Source: Streptacidiphilus jiangxiensis (GTDB lineage: Bacteria > Actinomycetota > Actinomycetes > Streptomycetales > Streptomycetaceae). Taken from it: a stretch of 64,000 nt of DNA. The first letter of the stretch is position 1. Each line of letters opens with the position of its first letter. A program made the translations under genes and the position numbers. Shown one piece after another: positions 1-7,828 of the stretch. The stretch covers positions 1 to 64,000 of the forward strand of contig NZ_FOAZ01000006.1 in the NCBI RefSeq assembly GCF_900109465.1, given 5' to 3'. The notes under the pieces are model-generated. The model made no database searches. It was not told the origin of the DNA and saw only the letters and a program-made list of their open reading frames with translations.

Positions 1-1
1 C

Positions 2-292
2 GCGGCGCAGACCTTCACCGCGCCGACCGGCTCGACCAAGCTGTCCTTCTACTACAACGTGACCTGCCCGGACACCGTCACCTACGACTGGGCCACGGCC
101 ACCCTGAAGAACAACACCACCGGCACCACCACCACCGTCCTGGCCAAGACCTGCGTGTCCAGCTCCGGCTGGGTGCTGAAGACGGCGAACATCATCGCCG
201 GCGACAGCTACACGCTGACCCTGACCAACAAGGACGACAACTACCCGGGCGACCCGACCTACACCTACTACGACGACATCACGACCTCCTGA
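2..292 (+). CDS. C-terminal part of a secreted protein (5' end outside window)
   Basis: The frame is open from the window edge, so only the last 96 residues are present. They are rich in Thr, Asn, Tyr and Asp and look like a beta-sandwich domain found at the C-terminus of Streptomyces exported hydrolases. Two cysteines (in VTCPD and KTCVS) could form a disulfide, which fits an extracellular location. No catalytic motif is visible in this part, so the function of the whole protein is unknown. The gene converges on the Pls-like gene and overlaps its end by 25 bases. A GC-rich hairpin follows the stop. Confidence 0.6.
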   Translation, partial: AAQTFTAPTGSTKLSFYYNVTCPDTVTYDWATATLKNNTTGTTTTVLAKTCVSSSGWVLKTANIIAGDSYTLTLTNKDDNYPGDPTYTYYDDITTS

Positions 293-3200
293 TGCCGGGC
301 CCCCTGGCCGGTCACGGCCGGCCAGGGGGCGACCGGGTTGCCGAGCCAGCGACCCTGCTCCGGGATCGACTCGCCGCGCATGACGAGCGACGAGGGGCCG
401 ACCACCGTGCCGTCGCCGAGCCGTGAGCCCGGCAGGGCGATGGTGTTCGGGCCGACCGTGGCACCGTCGCCGACGGTGACGGCGTCCATCCGCATGAGCC
501 GGTCGTGGAACAGGTGCGTCTGGAGCACCACGCCGCGGTTGACCGAAGCGCCGTCACCGATGCTGACCAGGTCGGTCTCGGGGAGCCAGTGCGTCTCGCA
601 CCACACCCCGCGACCGATCCTGGCGCCGAGGCTCCGCAGCCACAGGGCGAGGAAGGGCGTGCCGGTCAGGGACCCGCCCAGCCAGGGCATGGCCAGGACC
701 TCGAGGAAGGTGTCGAAGAGCTCGTTGCGCCACACGAACGAGCTCCACAACGGTTGCTGCCCTGCCCGGAACCGGCCGACCAGGAGCCACTTGACCCCGG
801 TGGTGAGCAGACAGGCGAGGATGCCGCAGGCGAGCAGCAGGCCCGCCGCCGCCGGCACGGCGAGCGTGGGCCCGAGGGCGTCGAACGCCTTCTGGAGCGC
901 CAGCACGGCGCCGTCCGCGATCAGTGCGCTCACCAGCCACGGCAGCAGTCGGCACAGTTCCACGCCCGCCCGGGCCCGGACGAGCCGCCGCGGAGGGTCG
1001 AAGGTCCGCGCGGCGTCCGCCCGTTCGGGGTTGCGCTGCAGGGGGAAGCCGGGCCGGCCGAGCCAGGAGCCGCGGGCCGCGGCGAGTGCGGGCGCGTCCG
1101 AGAGCACGCCCACCAGGGCGTCGTCGGCCAAGCCCCGGCCCGGCCCGACGATCGCGGAGTTCCCGACGAAGGCGCGCTTGCCGACGGTGGCTGTGCCCAG
1201 CCGCAGCCAGCCGCCGCGCACCTCGAACGGCGCCAGCAGTGCGTCGTCGGCAAGGAACGCCTGGTCCTCGACGCGCATCAGGCTCGGCAGGCCGAGCACG
1301 GTGGAGGCCTCCACCTGGCGGCCGATCCGGGCCCCGAGCAGCCGCAGCCAGGCGGGCGTCAGCAGGCTGGCGTAGAGGGGGAACAGGGCGTGCCGGGCCG
1401 TGTCCATGAGCCGGTGCACCAGCCAGGCGCTCCAGGCGACCCTGCCGTGCGCGGGGTGGAGGCCGGGGACGAGCGGGCGGGAGAGCACCCGCACCGCGCC
1501 GGCCAGGAGCAGCGCGTAGAGCAGGACGGTGACCGGGACGAGGGGCACGCTCAGTTCCAGGACCGCGGCGGCGACCCGGCCGAGGTCGGCGGTGTGGCGG
1601 ACCGCCAGGTACAGCGCGCAGAGCGCGGGGGCGGCGGCGAGCAGCGGCAGCGCCTGGAGCAGCGGGAGGGTGAGCGCGTAGGCGGCGGTCCAGCGCCGGG
1701 AGCGGTGGTGGTGCGGGGCGGGCCACCAGTCGGTGAACGGCGGCCGGTCCGTCGGGCGCGGCCGGTCCGGCCGCGGCGCGTCGGCCGGAACCGCGCCGGA
1801 GACGCAGCTGCCGGGGGCGGTGTCGGCGCCCTCGTCGACGTGCGCGCCCGGCATCAGCAGGCTGCGGGTGCCGACGCGCGCTCCGGCGCCGACATGGACG
1901 GCGCCCAGGTGCAGCACGTCGCCGTCGAGCCACCAGCCCGCCAGGTCGGCCCCCGGCTCGACCGAGCAGCCGTCACCGAAGCTCGCCAGGCCGGTGACCG
2001 GCGGCATGGCGTGCAGGTCGACATGGGCGCCGACCCGGCAGCCGAGCAGCCGTGCGTAGCGTGCGGCCATCGGAGTGCCGAGGACGGACGCGACGCCGAA
2101 GCTCGCCACGACGCGCTCGGCCGTCCACAGGCGCAGGTGCACCGATCCGCCGCGCGGGTGGCTCCCCGGTCGCAGACGGGCGGTCAGGGCCCTCGCGCCG
2201 AGCACGCCGATCAGGGCGCGGCAGGGCGCGCTGGACAACAGCAGCCATCCGGCTCCGATCACCCACCAGGAGGTGTGCACGGTCCACGGCAGCGGGCCGA
2301 GCAGGTCGTCCACGGCTGCGAGCGCGAGCAGCCAGCGCAGGCCGGTGAGGAGCGCCAGCACCGTCAGGACCAGGCCCTGGTAGGCGGCGACGCGCCGCGG
2401 GGTGGGGCGGACCTCGCGCCGCTCGCCGGTCGGCGCGGCGACCTGGTCCAGGTGGGTGGCGAACTCCCGCAGCCCGGGCCGGTGGTAGAGGTCGGCGACG
2501 CCGACGCCGGGGTAGCGGTCGCGCAACGCGGAGATGAGCCGGGCGGCGCCCAGGCTGTTGCCGCCGAGGGCGAAGAAGTCGCTGTCGGCGTCGACGGGGA
2601 CGCCGAGCAGGCGCTGCCACTGCTGGGCCAGCCACCGTGCCGTACCGGTGAGCTCCGGTCCCGCTGCCGACGGGGTGTTCCCCGTCGGCAGCGGCCAGGG
2701 CAGGCGGGCGCGGTCGACCTTGCCCGAGGTCCGGGTGGGCAGTTCGGGCAGCACCGCCAGGACGGGCACCAGCGCCGCGGGCAGCTGTTCCAGGAGTCTT
2801 CGTCGCAGGTCCGCCCGGTCGAGTGCGGCCTGCGGGTCCGCGGCCTGCGGGTCCGAGGGCAGCGGGTCCGCGGGCACGAGGTAACCGACCAGGACCTGCC
2901 CGCCGGCTTCGGTGTGCTGCACCGTGGCGGCCGCCGCCCGGACACCGGGCAGCGCCGACAGGGCGGCCTCGACCTCTCCGAGCTCGACGCGGCGTCCGCC
3001 CAGCTTGACCTGGTCGTCGGCGCGCCCGACGAAGACCAGACCCTCCGGGTCGGCACGCACCAGGTCGCCGCTGCGGTAGACCCGTCGGCCGGGCAGCGCC
3101 GGATGCGGCGCGAACTTCTCCCTGTCCTTCGCGACGTCGAGGTAGCGGGCGATCCCGACGCCCGCGATGAGCAGCTCGCCGGTGCCACCCCACGGGACCC

Positions 3201-4257
3201 GGCGTCCCTCCGGGTCGACGACCGCCACCTCCCAACCGGCCAGCGGATGTCCGATGCGCACCGGCTGCCCGGCCCGCAGCCGCGCCGCGCAGGTCACCAC
3301 GGTGGCCTCGGTGGGACCGTAGGTGTTCCACACCTCCCGCCCCGGCCGGTCCAGCCGCTCGACCAGCTCGGCGGGGCACGCCTCGCCGCCGACGACGAGC
3401 AGCCTCACACCGTCGAGGGCCTCGTCGGGCCAGAGCGCGGCCAGCGTCGGCACGGTGGACACCACGCTGATCCTCCGCCGGACCAGCCACGGACCGAGCT
3501 CGGTGCCGGCCTTGACGAGCGCGCGCGGGGCAGGGACCAGGCAGGCGCCGTGGGCCCAGGCGAGCCACATCTCCTCGCAGGACGCGTCGAAGGCGACGGA
3601 CAGTCCGGCCAGGACCCGGTCGCCGGGCCCGAGTGGACCCTCGGCGTGGTCGGCGAGGAAGAGCCGTGCCTCCGCCTCCACGAACGCCGCCGCCGAGCGG
3701 TGGCTGACGGCCACTCCCTTGGGCCGGCCCGTCGTCCCCGAGGTGAAGATCACCCAGGCGTCGTCGGACGGGTCGGGCGGGCCGACGCGGCGCCCGGGGG
3801 TGCCCGGCCCCTCCGCGATACGGCAACCCGCGCCGACCACCGCGCACACGTCGGCGTCCTGCCAGACCATCGCGGCCCGCTCGTCGGGGTCGTCGACGTC
3901 CACGGGGACGTAGGCGGCTCCCGCGTGGAGGACACCGAGCACGGCCAGGTACAGGTCCGACGTGCCGGAGGGCACCCGGACCCCCACCCGGTCCCCGGGG
4001 CCGATCCCGCGCCGGGTCAGCTCGGCGGCAACGGCCTCCGCGGCCGCGCGCAGGTCCGCATAGCCCGACACCGTCCCGTCGGCGTCCAGAGCCGGTGCCG
4101 TGGGCGCCGATCGCACGACGGCGTCGAACAGTTGCAGCAGCGTGGCGGGCGCGGACGGTGGCCCGGACGGCCACGGCGTCGGAGGTGCGCTCGCCGCGTG
4201 CGGCAGTGGCGCCGTGATGCGCATCGGATGGCGCGCGTGGGCAGGGGTGAGCGTCAT
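268..4257 (-). CDS. pls: NRPS-like membrane synthetase of the epsilon-poly-L-lysine synthetase (Pls) type
   Basis: Membrane NRPS-like enzyme of 1329 residues, close to Pls (about 1320), which joins one amino acid into a short isopeptide polymer. Adenylation domain about 35-520: A3 near 170 (FTSGTTGRPKG), A5 near 312 (NTYGPTE), A8 near 412-429 and A10 near 510 (RTSGKVDRA). A carrier domain follows with LGGNSL near 565 (Ser569 for phosphopantetheine). From about 626 hydrophobic helices alternate with three hexapeptide-rich segments, as in the tandem C1-C2-C3 domains of Pls. No ordinary condensation or thioesterase domain is seen. An in-frame ATG at 4299 has no ribosome site; ATG 4257 has GAAGGG seven bases upstream. 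The adenylation domain resembles Pls from memory, so Lys is the likely monomer, but other cationic amino acids are possible. No Pls-degrading gene lies beside it. Confidence 0.88.
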   Translation of the reverse strand: MTLTPAHARHPMRITAPLPHAASAPPTPWPSGPPSAPATLLQLFDAVVRSAPTAPALDADGTVSGYADLRAAAEAVAAELTRRGIGPGDRVGVRVPSGTSDLYLAVLGVLHAGAAYVPVDVDDPDERAAMVWQDADVCAVVGAGCRIAEGPGTPGRRVGPPDPSDDAWVIFTSGTTGRPKGVAVSHRSAAAFVEAEARLFLADHAEGPLGPGDRVLAGLSVAFDASCEEMWLAWAHGACLVPAPRALVKAGTELGPWLVRRRISVVSTVPTLAALWPDEALDGVRLLVVGGEACPAELVERLDRPGREVWNTYGPTEATVVTCAARLRAGQPVRIGHPLAGWEVAVVDPEGRRVPWGGTGELLIAGVGIARYLDVAKDREKFAPHPALPGRRVYRSGDLVRADPEGLVFVGRADDQVKLGGRRVELGEVEAALSALPGVRAAAATVQHTEAGGQVLVGYLVPADPLPSDPQAADPQAALDRADLRRRLLEQLPAALVPVLAVLPELPTRTSGKVDRARLPWPLPTGNTPSAAGPELTGTARWLAQQWQRLLGVPVDADSDFFALGGNSLGAARLISALRDRYPGVGVADLYHRPGLREFATHLDQVAAPTGERREVRPTPRRVAAYQGLVLTVLALLTGLRWLLALAAVDDLLGPLPWTVHTSWWVIGAGWLLLSSAPCRALIGVLGARALTARLRPGSHPRGGSVHLRLWTAERVVASFGVASVLGTPMAARYARLLGCRVGAHVDLHAMPPVTGLASFGDGCSVEPGADLAGWWLDGDVLHLGAVHVGAGARVGTRSLLMPGAHVDEGADTAPGSCVSGAVPADAPRPDRPRPTDRPPFTDWWPAPHHHRSRRWTAAYALTLPLLQALPLLAAAPALCALYLAVRHTADLGRVAAAVLELSVPLVPVTVLLYALLLAGAVRVLSRPLVPGLHPAHGRVAWSAWLVHRLMDTARHALFPLYASLLTPAWLRLLGARIGRQVEASTVLGLPSLMRVEDQAFLADDALLAPFEVRGGWLRLGTATVGKRAFVGNSAIVGPGRGLADDALVGVLSDAPALAAARGSWLGRPGFPLQRNPERADAARTFDPPRRLVRARAGVELCRLLPWLVSALIADGAVLALQKAFDALGPTLAVPAAAGLLLACGILACLLTTGVKWLLVGRFRAGQQPLWSSFVWRNELFDTFLEVLAMPWLGGSLTGTPFLALWLRSLGARIGRGVWCETHWLPETDLVSIGDGASVNRGVVLQTHLFHDRLMRMDAVTVGDGATVGPNTIALPGSRLGDGTVVGPSSLVMRGESIPEQGRWLGNPVAPWPAVTGQGARHQEVVMSS
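299..330 (+). terminator. Hairpin after the secreted-protein gene
   Basis: A perfect 13-bp inverted repeat (299-311 with 318-330, 6-base loop) begins seven bases after the TGA. There is no T-run, as is common for Streptomyces terminators. It lies inside the last codons of the opposing Pls-like gene, so the same bases serve both strands. Confidence 0.55.
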
Positions 4258-4720
4258 GCAGAGCCCTTCGACGGGAACGACGACCACGGCACAAGCCATG
4301 GCCGAAAGACGCGACAGGTCGATCGACCTGACAGCGGGAAAGGTGAAGAGACGCGTCAGCTCCGTGGACGGGGGACACCGTCGGAGGCGCTCGATGCGGG
4401 CGCGGGAGACCTACGCGTGGAGAGGGTGGAGAAGGGGATTCCTGCGACGAGGTACGCGATTAGCGGGCGGCTATGGAGGCGCCGGGCTCCGAGCCTATGA
4501 GGAAGGCCGCGTACATCGGGAAGGCCGGGCGGCGCGTCGAAATCGCGGCCACCAAGGCGAACAGCAGGACGGTTGGTGCCATGGACCAAGTCTTCGCGAT
4601 CGAACGCCGCAGGCAGGGCGGTTGCCGCACCATCTCAGGCAGTTCCCACCGGACTTCCAGGAAGTTCTCAGAAAGCCGCCGCCGCTCTGTGTACATGAGC
4701 GTTCGCTAACATGCCGTTCC
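4258..4720. other. Divergent intergenic region between the Pls-like gene and the receptor kinase
   Basis: About 460 bases with no convincing gene. It should hold both promoters. A TAACAT box (4707-4712) sits eight bases before the kinase ATG and may drive a leaderless transcript. Short open frames here have no ribosome sites or recognisable protein features. Confidence 0.5.
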
Positions 4721-6409
4721 ATGACACCACTTGGGGGGACCGAGGGCAGCGGCTTCGACCTGTCCGGCAGCGGAGCAGAGCCTCTGGACGGTGACGATCC
4801 GCGGCTGATCGGACCGATCCCGCTGCTGGGACGGCTCGGCTCGGGCGGCATGGGCCGGGTCTACCTCGGCACGGTCGCCGGCCGGTACGCCGCGGTCAAG
4901 CAGGTACTGCCGCAGTTCATCGAGGACGAGGAGTTCCAGCGGCACTTCTCGCACGAGCTGGACAACCTGGCCCGCCTGCCCGAGAAGGTCAGCGCCCCGC
5001 TGCTGCTGGCCGACCGCGAGGCGCGGCCGCCGTGGTTCGCCACCGCCTACATCCCCGGCCTCACCCTGGACAAGGTCCTCGCCGTCAACGGCGGCCCGCT
5101 GGACGCGAGTCGGCTGTGGCTGCTGCTGCGCGAGGCCGCCGCCGGACTGAAAGCCGTCCACGCGCTGGGCATGGTCCACCGCGACCTGAAGCCCTCCAAC
5201 GTCATGCTCACCGTCGACGGAGTGGCCCTCATCGACTTCGGCGTCGCCCGCGCCGCCGACCAGAGCCGTCTCACCCGCACCGGCGTGGTCCTCGGCACCC
5301 CCGCCTACATGTCGCCCGAACAGGCCAACGGAACCGGGGAGTTGACCGAGGCGGCCGACATCTTCGCCCTCGGCGCGCTGATCGCCTACGCCGCCGGCGG
5401 ACGCCCGCCCTTCGGCGAGGGCTCCGGCGTCGACATGCTCTACCGCATCGTGCACACCGAGCCCGACCTGAACGCGCTCCAGGCCGTCTCCCCCGATCTC
5501 GCCGAGGCCGTCGCGGCCTGCCTCGACAAGAACCCCACCGCCCGCCCGACGGCCGATCGCCTCCTCCAACTGGCCCGCCAACGCTGCGTGCTGGAGACGC
5601 CCGACTGGCCCGAACCGGTCATGGCCCCGCTCCGCGCCCGCGCGGCCTTCGCCGCGCTGCCCGCACCCGACCCGGCGACGCTGGAGCTCACGACGGCGGA
5701 GCCCGTCCCGACCTCGGCCGCGCCTCGGCACCGTCGACGCTGGCTCACGCCGATCGTCATCCCGCTGGTCCTGACCACCGGTGTCGCCACGGGGCTGCTG
5801 CTGGTGCCGGAGCTGTCACCGTCGCATGCGGCGGCGGGTCCTGGCGTGACGGGCTCCTCGGGCCCCACGACGCCCTCGGCGTCACCATCCGCCGGTACAC
5901 ACGGGACCACCCCGGGCACGAGCCCGAACCCCAGCCCCTCCGCCGACCCGAACGGCACACCGAGCGCGTCCGGCACACCCGGCCGGCCCGGCCCCACGAC
6001 GACCGCTCCCGGCGGCGGGTCATCAAACGGCAACGGCGGGAACGGAACCACCCCGCCCGCCACCAGGCCCACCGTCACCGTGACGGCCACTCCCACGCCC
6101 CGGCGCGGGCCGGAGTGCGTGCTCAACTACAACCACACCGCGTGCAGCAGCAACAACCCGACCGTCGAGCTGCAGTGGTACCACAACACCAACGGCGACG
6201 AGGGCTGCACCTTCACGGGTGACATCACCTGGGGCGACGGCACCTCCTCCAAGGGCGACACCGCCGGTGGCCCCGGGGGCACGTACTCCTTCCTGGCCGC
6301 ACACCACTACGCGAGTCCCGGCACCTACACGATCAGCGTCCAGGGCATCACCGACTCCGGACTCTGTCTCGCCTTCGGCTACAACGCGACCTTCACCCGG
6401 ACGAGTTGA
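4721..6409 (+). CDS. Receptor-type Ser/Thr protein kinase with extracellular PKD-like domain
   Basis: PknB-like kinase of 562 residues. The cytoplasmic kinase domain covers about 34-290: glycine loop GSGGMG near 40-45, ATP-binding Lys60, catalytic loop HRDLKPSN (Asp155), IDFG near 171-174 and a YMSPE activation-segment end. A single membrane helix at about 343-362 is followed by a Ser/Thr/Pro/Gly-rich linker and a C-terminal domain of about 95 residues with ITWGDG and HHYASPGTY, typical of PKD beta-sandwich folds, plus four cysteines. This suggests an outside sensor for carbohydrate, protein or wall. The frame is open further upstream, but similarity to kinases starts just after ATG 4721. It is divergent from the Pls-like gene; a functional link is only inferred. 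Confidence 0.88.
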   Translation: MTPLGGTEGSGFDLSGSGAEPLDGDDPRLIGPIPLLGRLGSGGMGRVYLGTVAGRYAAVKQVLPQFIEDEEFQRHFSHELDNLARLPEKVSAPLLLADREARPPWFATAYIPGLTLDKVLAVNGGPLDASRLWLLLREAAAGLKAVHALGMVHRDLKPSNVMLTVDGVALIDFGVARAADQSRLTRTGVVLGTPAYMSPEQANGTGELTEAADIFALGALIAYAAGGRPPFGEGSGVDMLYRIVHTEPDLNALQAVSPDLAEAVAACLDKNPTARPTADRLLQLARQRCVLETPDWPEPVMAPLRARAAFAALPAPDPATLELTTAEPVPTSAAPRHRRRWLTPIVIPLVLTTGVATGLLLVPELSPSHAAAGPGVTGSSGPTTPSASPSAGTHGTTPGTSPNPSPSADPNGTPSASGTPGRPGPTTTAPGGGSSNGNGGNGTTPPATRPTVTVTATPTPRRGPECVLNYNHTACSSNNPTVELQWYHNTNGDEGCTFTGDITWGDGTSSKGDTAGGPGGTYSFLAAHHYASPGTYTISVQGITDSGLCLAFGYNATFTRTS

Positions 6410-6507
6410 CCCGCCAGAGCCGGTCCGACGGATCGCTCGGGGGCGTTGATGCGGAGTGGCCCCCGGGGAGTATCGGACCGGACACTGGCGGCAGCGGCGC
6501 GGTCTCG

Positions 6508-6907
6508 TCAACCGCTACCCGGCTCGTCCCCGGTTTCCAGCTCCGCCCGCCACCGGGCCAGGTTCTGCCGAGCGCGCACGGTGTCGGGATGCTCCTCTCC
6601 GAGAACCCGAGCCCGGTGGCCGGCCTCCCGAAGCCACCACGTGAGGTTGCCACGGGTGGTGAGGGTGTCGGGGTGGTCGGGGCCCAGAACCCGCGACCGG
6701 TCGGCCAGCACAGCCTCGCTTTTCCGGCACCTGCCGTAGCCGGGCTGCCTCGGCCCGCTCCTGGAAGGCCGGCGCCCGGCCGGACGGACTGCCGACCATG
6801 TGCGGCCAGGCAGCCGGTGTGCGGGGCGGGGTGTGGAAGTGGTTGTGCTGCTCGTTGCCGTCGCCGTACTGGCCGGCGTAAGGCCCGTAGAAGGTGTCTC
6901 CCGGCAT
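6508..6907 (-). pseudogene. Decayed NLR-like gene: amyloid-type N-terminal motif joined to a TPR remnant
   Basis: Two frames together look like one broken gene. From ATG 6907 the protein starts with FYGPYAGQYGDGNEQHNHF and then WPHMVGS and FQERAEAARL, the usual lead-in to an NB-ARC domain in Streptomyces NLR-like proteins. After about residue 60 this frame degenerates. A second frame, 6508 to about 6745, carries two partial tetratricopeptide units (VLGPDHPDTLTTRGNL and LGEEHPDTVRARQNLARW). The roughly 300-residue nucleotide-binding domain and most repeats are missing, so an internal deletion plus frame change probably removed the core. It starts two bases after the stop of the upstream gene, which ends with the matching motif. 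Confidence 0.7.
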
Positions 6908-6909
6908 GG

Positions 6910-7326
6910 TCAGACGCCGAAGCGGTTGTCCTGCCGGTTGTGGTCGCCGATCTGAATCGCGGTCGGCCCCGTGAAGATGTTCCCGCTCACCGCGCCACCG
7001 CCAGGCCCGGCGGCGGCCTGCAGCTGCGCAATCAGCGTCTCCAACGCCTCTGCGAAGCCCGGATCGTGCTCGACCGCGTCCTCCAGGGAGTCCGTGAGCC
7101 GGCGCCGGGTCCGCTCGGTCGGCTCCTCGCGTCCCTCGGCGGCCTCCTGGGCGGCCCGCGCCAGCGCCGGATCCTCACCCAGCTTGCGACTCACCAGGTC
7201 ATGGACGCGGTCCATCCCCGCGTCCAAGCCCCGGTCAACCTCCTGGTCGGCCCGGCCACCCACGCGCTTGGCCTTGCGGACCAGCCACGCGAACACGTAC
7301 CCCACCGCGATCTCGATCCCCGTCAC
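6910..7326 (-). CDS. Small protein with N-terminal hydrophobic helix and C-terminal amyloid-like signalling motif
   Basis: 138 residues from GTG 7326, preceded by a G-rich ribosome site; the frame is open further upstream but the family usually starts at TGIEIAVG. A hydrophobic helix (about 3-15, IEIAVGYVFAWLV) is followed by a charged helical region with many Arg and Glu. The last 24 residues hold FTGPTAIQIGDHNRQDNRF, matching the N-terminal motif of the next gene at F, G, P, A, Q, G, D, N, Q, N and F. Such motifs (BASS type) are known to link bacterial NLR proteins to effectors through amyloid templating. The membrane-type helix would suit a membrane-damaging effector, but this is inference; relatives are often labelled chromosome partitioning without support. 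Confidence 0.68.
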   Translation of the reverse strand: MTGIEIAVGYVFAWLVRKAKRVGGRADQEVDRGLDAGMDRVHDLVSRKLGEDPALARAAQEAAEGREEPTERTRRRLTDSLEDAVEHDPGFAEALETLIAQLQAAAGPGGGAVSGNIFTGPTAIQIGDHNRQDNRFGV

Positions 7327-7563
7327 CCCAGCACCCCCACGGAAACGCTGCTGACCCTGCATCAGACCGTACCGCCTGCCACCGCTTCCACAGCCGCGAT
7401 CCGCCAGAACCGACCCTGCCCCCGCCCTGGGCTCAGTCCAGGTAAGCCCGGGAAGCCACAGGAGATCTCGGTCCCAGGCAGGACACGCCCGCCGGATCAC
7501 GGCACGTCAGCCTTGACCGCGATGCGGCCAGACGCCCCCCGGAAGGCCACGAGCCCGTCAACG

Positions 7564-7716
7564 TCAGTAGTTGACCAGCATGAAGGGCCCCAGGAGCGCC
7601 TGCCTCAGCAGAACTCCGAGCGCCGTGAGCAGAACGGACCCTACGAGGGCGCCGACGTATGCCAGGGCGAAGGCCATGGCCCGATGCCGCCTCAGCCACT
7701 GCCAGCACCTCTGCAT
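7564..7716 (-). CDS. Small hydrophobic membrane protein (50 aa)
   Basis: ATG at 7716 with GGGGGCGG just upstream, ending in TGA at 7564. The product starts MQRCWQWLRRHRAM, a basic and Trp-rich face, followed by one long hydrophobic stretch (about 14-38) and a second shorter one ending LGPFMLVNY. It looks like a one- or two-pass inner membrane protein. No family is recognised. Codon third positions are G/C-rich, which supports coding. Confidence 0.5.
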   Translation of the reverse strand: MQRCWQWLRRHRAMAFALAYVGALVGSVLLTALGVLLRQALLGPFMLVNY

Positions 7717-7828
7717 CGCCGCCCCCGGTCCGACCGTTGAGACACCAGAGTGCCTGCCTCGGGCCAGGGCGGGAAGGTCGGTGCCCGTGCGCGCGTACTG
7801 AAGCTGCTGCCACCACGTCCGGCAGTAC

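Noticed and set aside
505..4500. Very long open frame on the plus strand opposite the Pls-like gene
   Set aside because: It is a Gln/Gly/Arg-rich mirror of the real gene, caused by GC-rich third positions; no domain is visible.
7433..7816. 127-codon open frame on the minus strand
   Set aside because: Its composition is random; the true small gene at 7564-7716 lies in another frame of the same strand.
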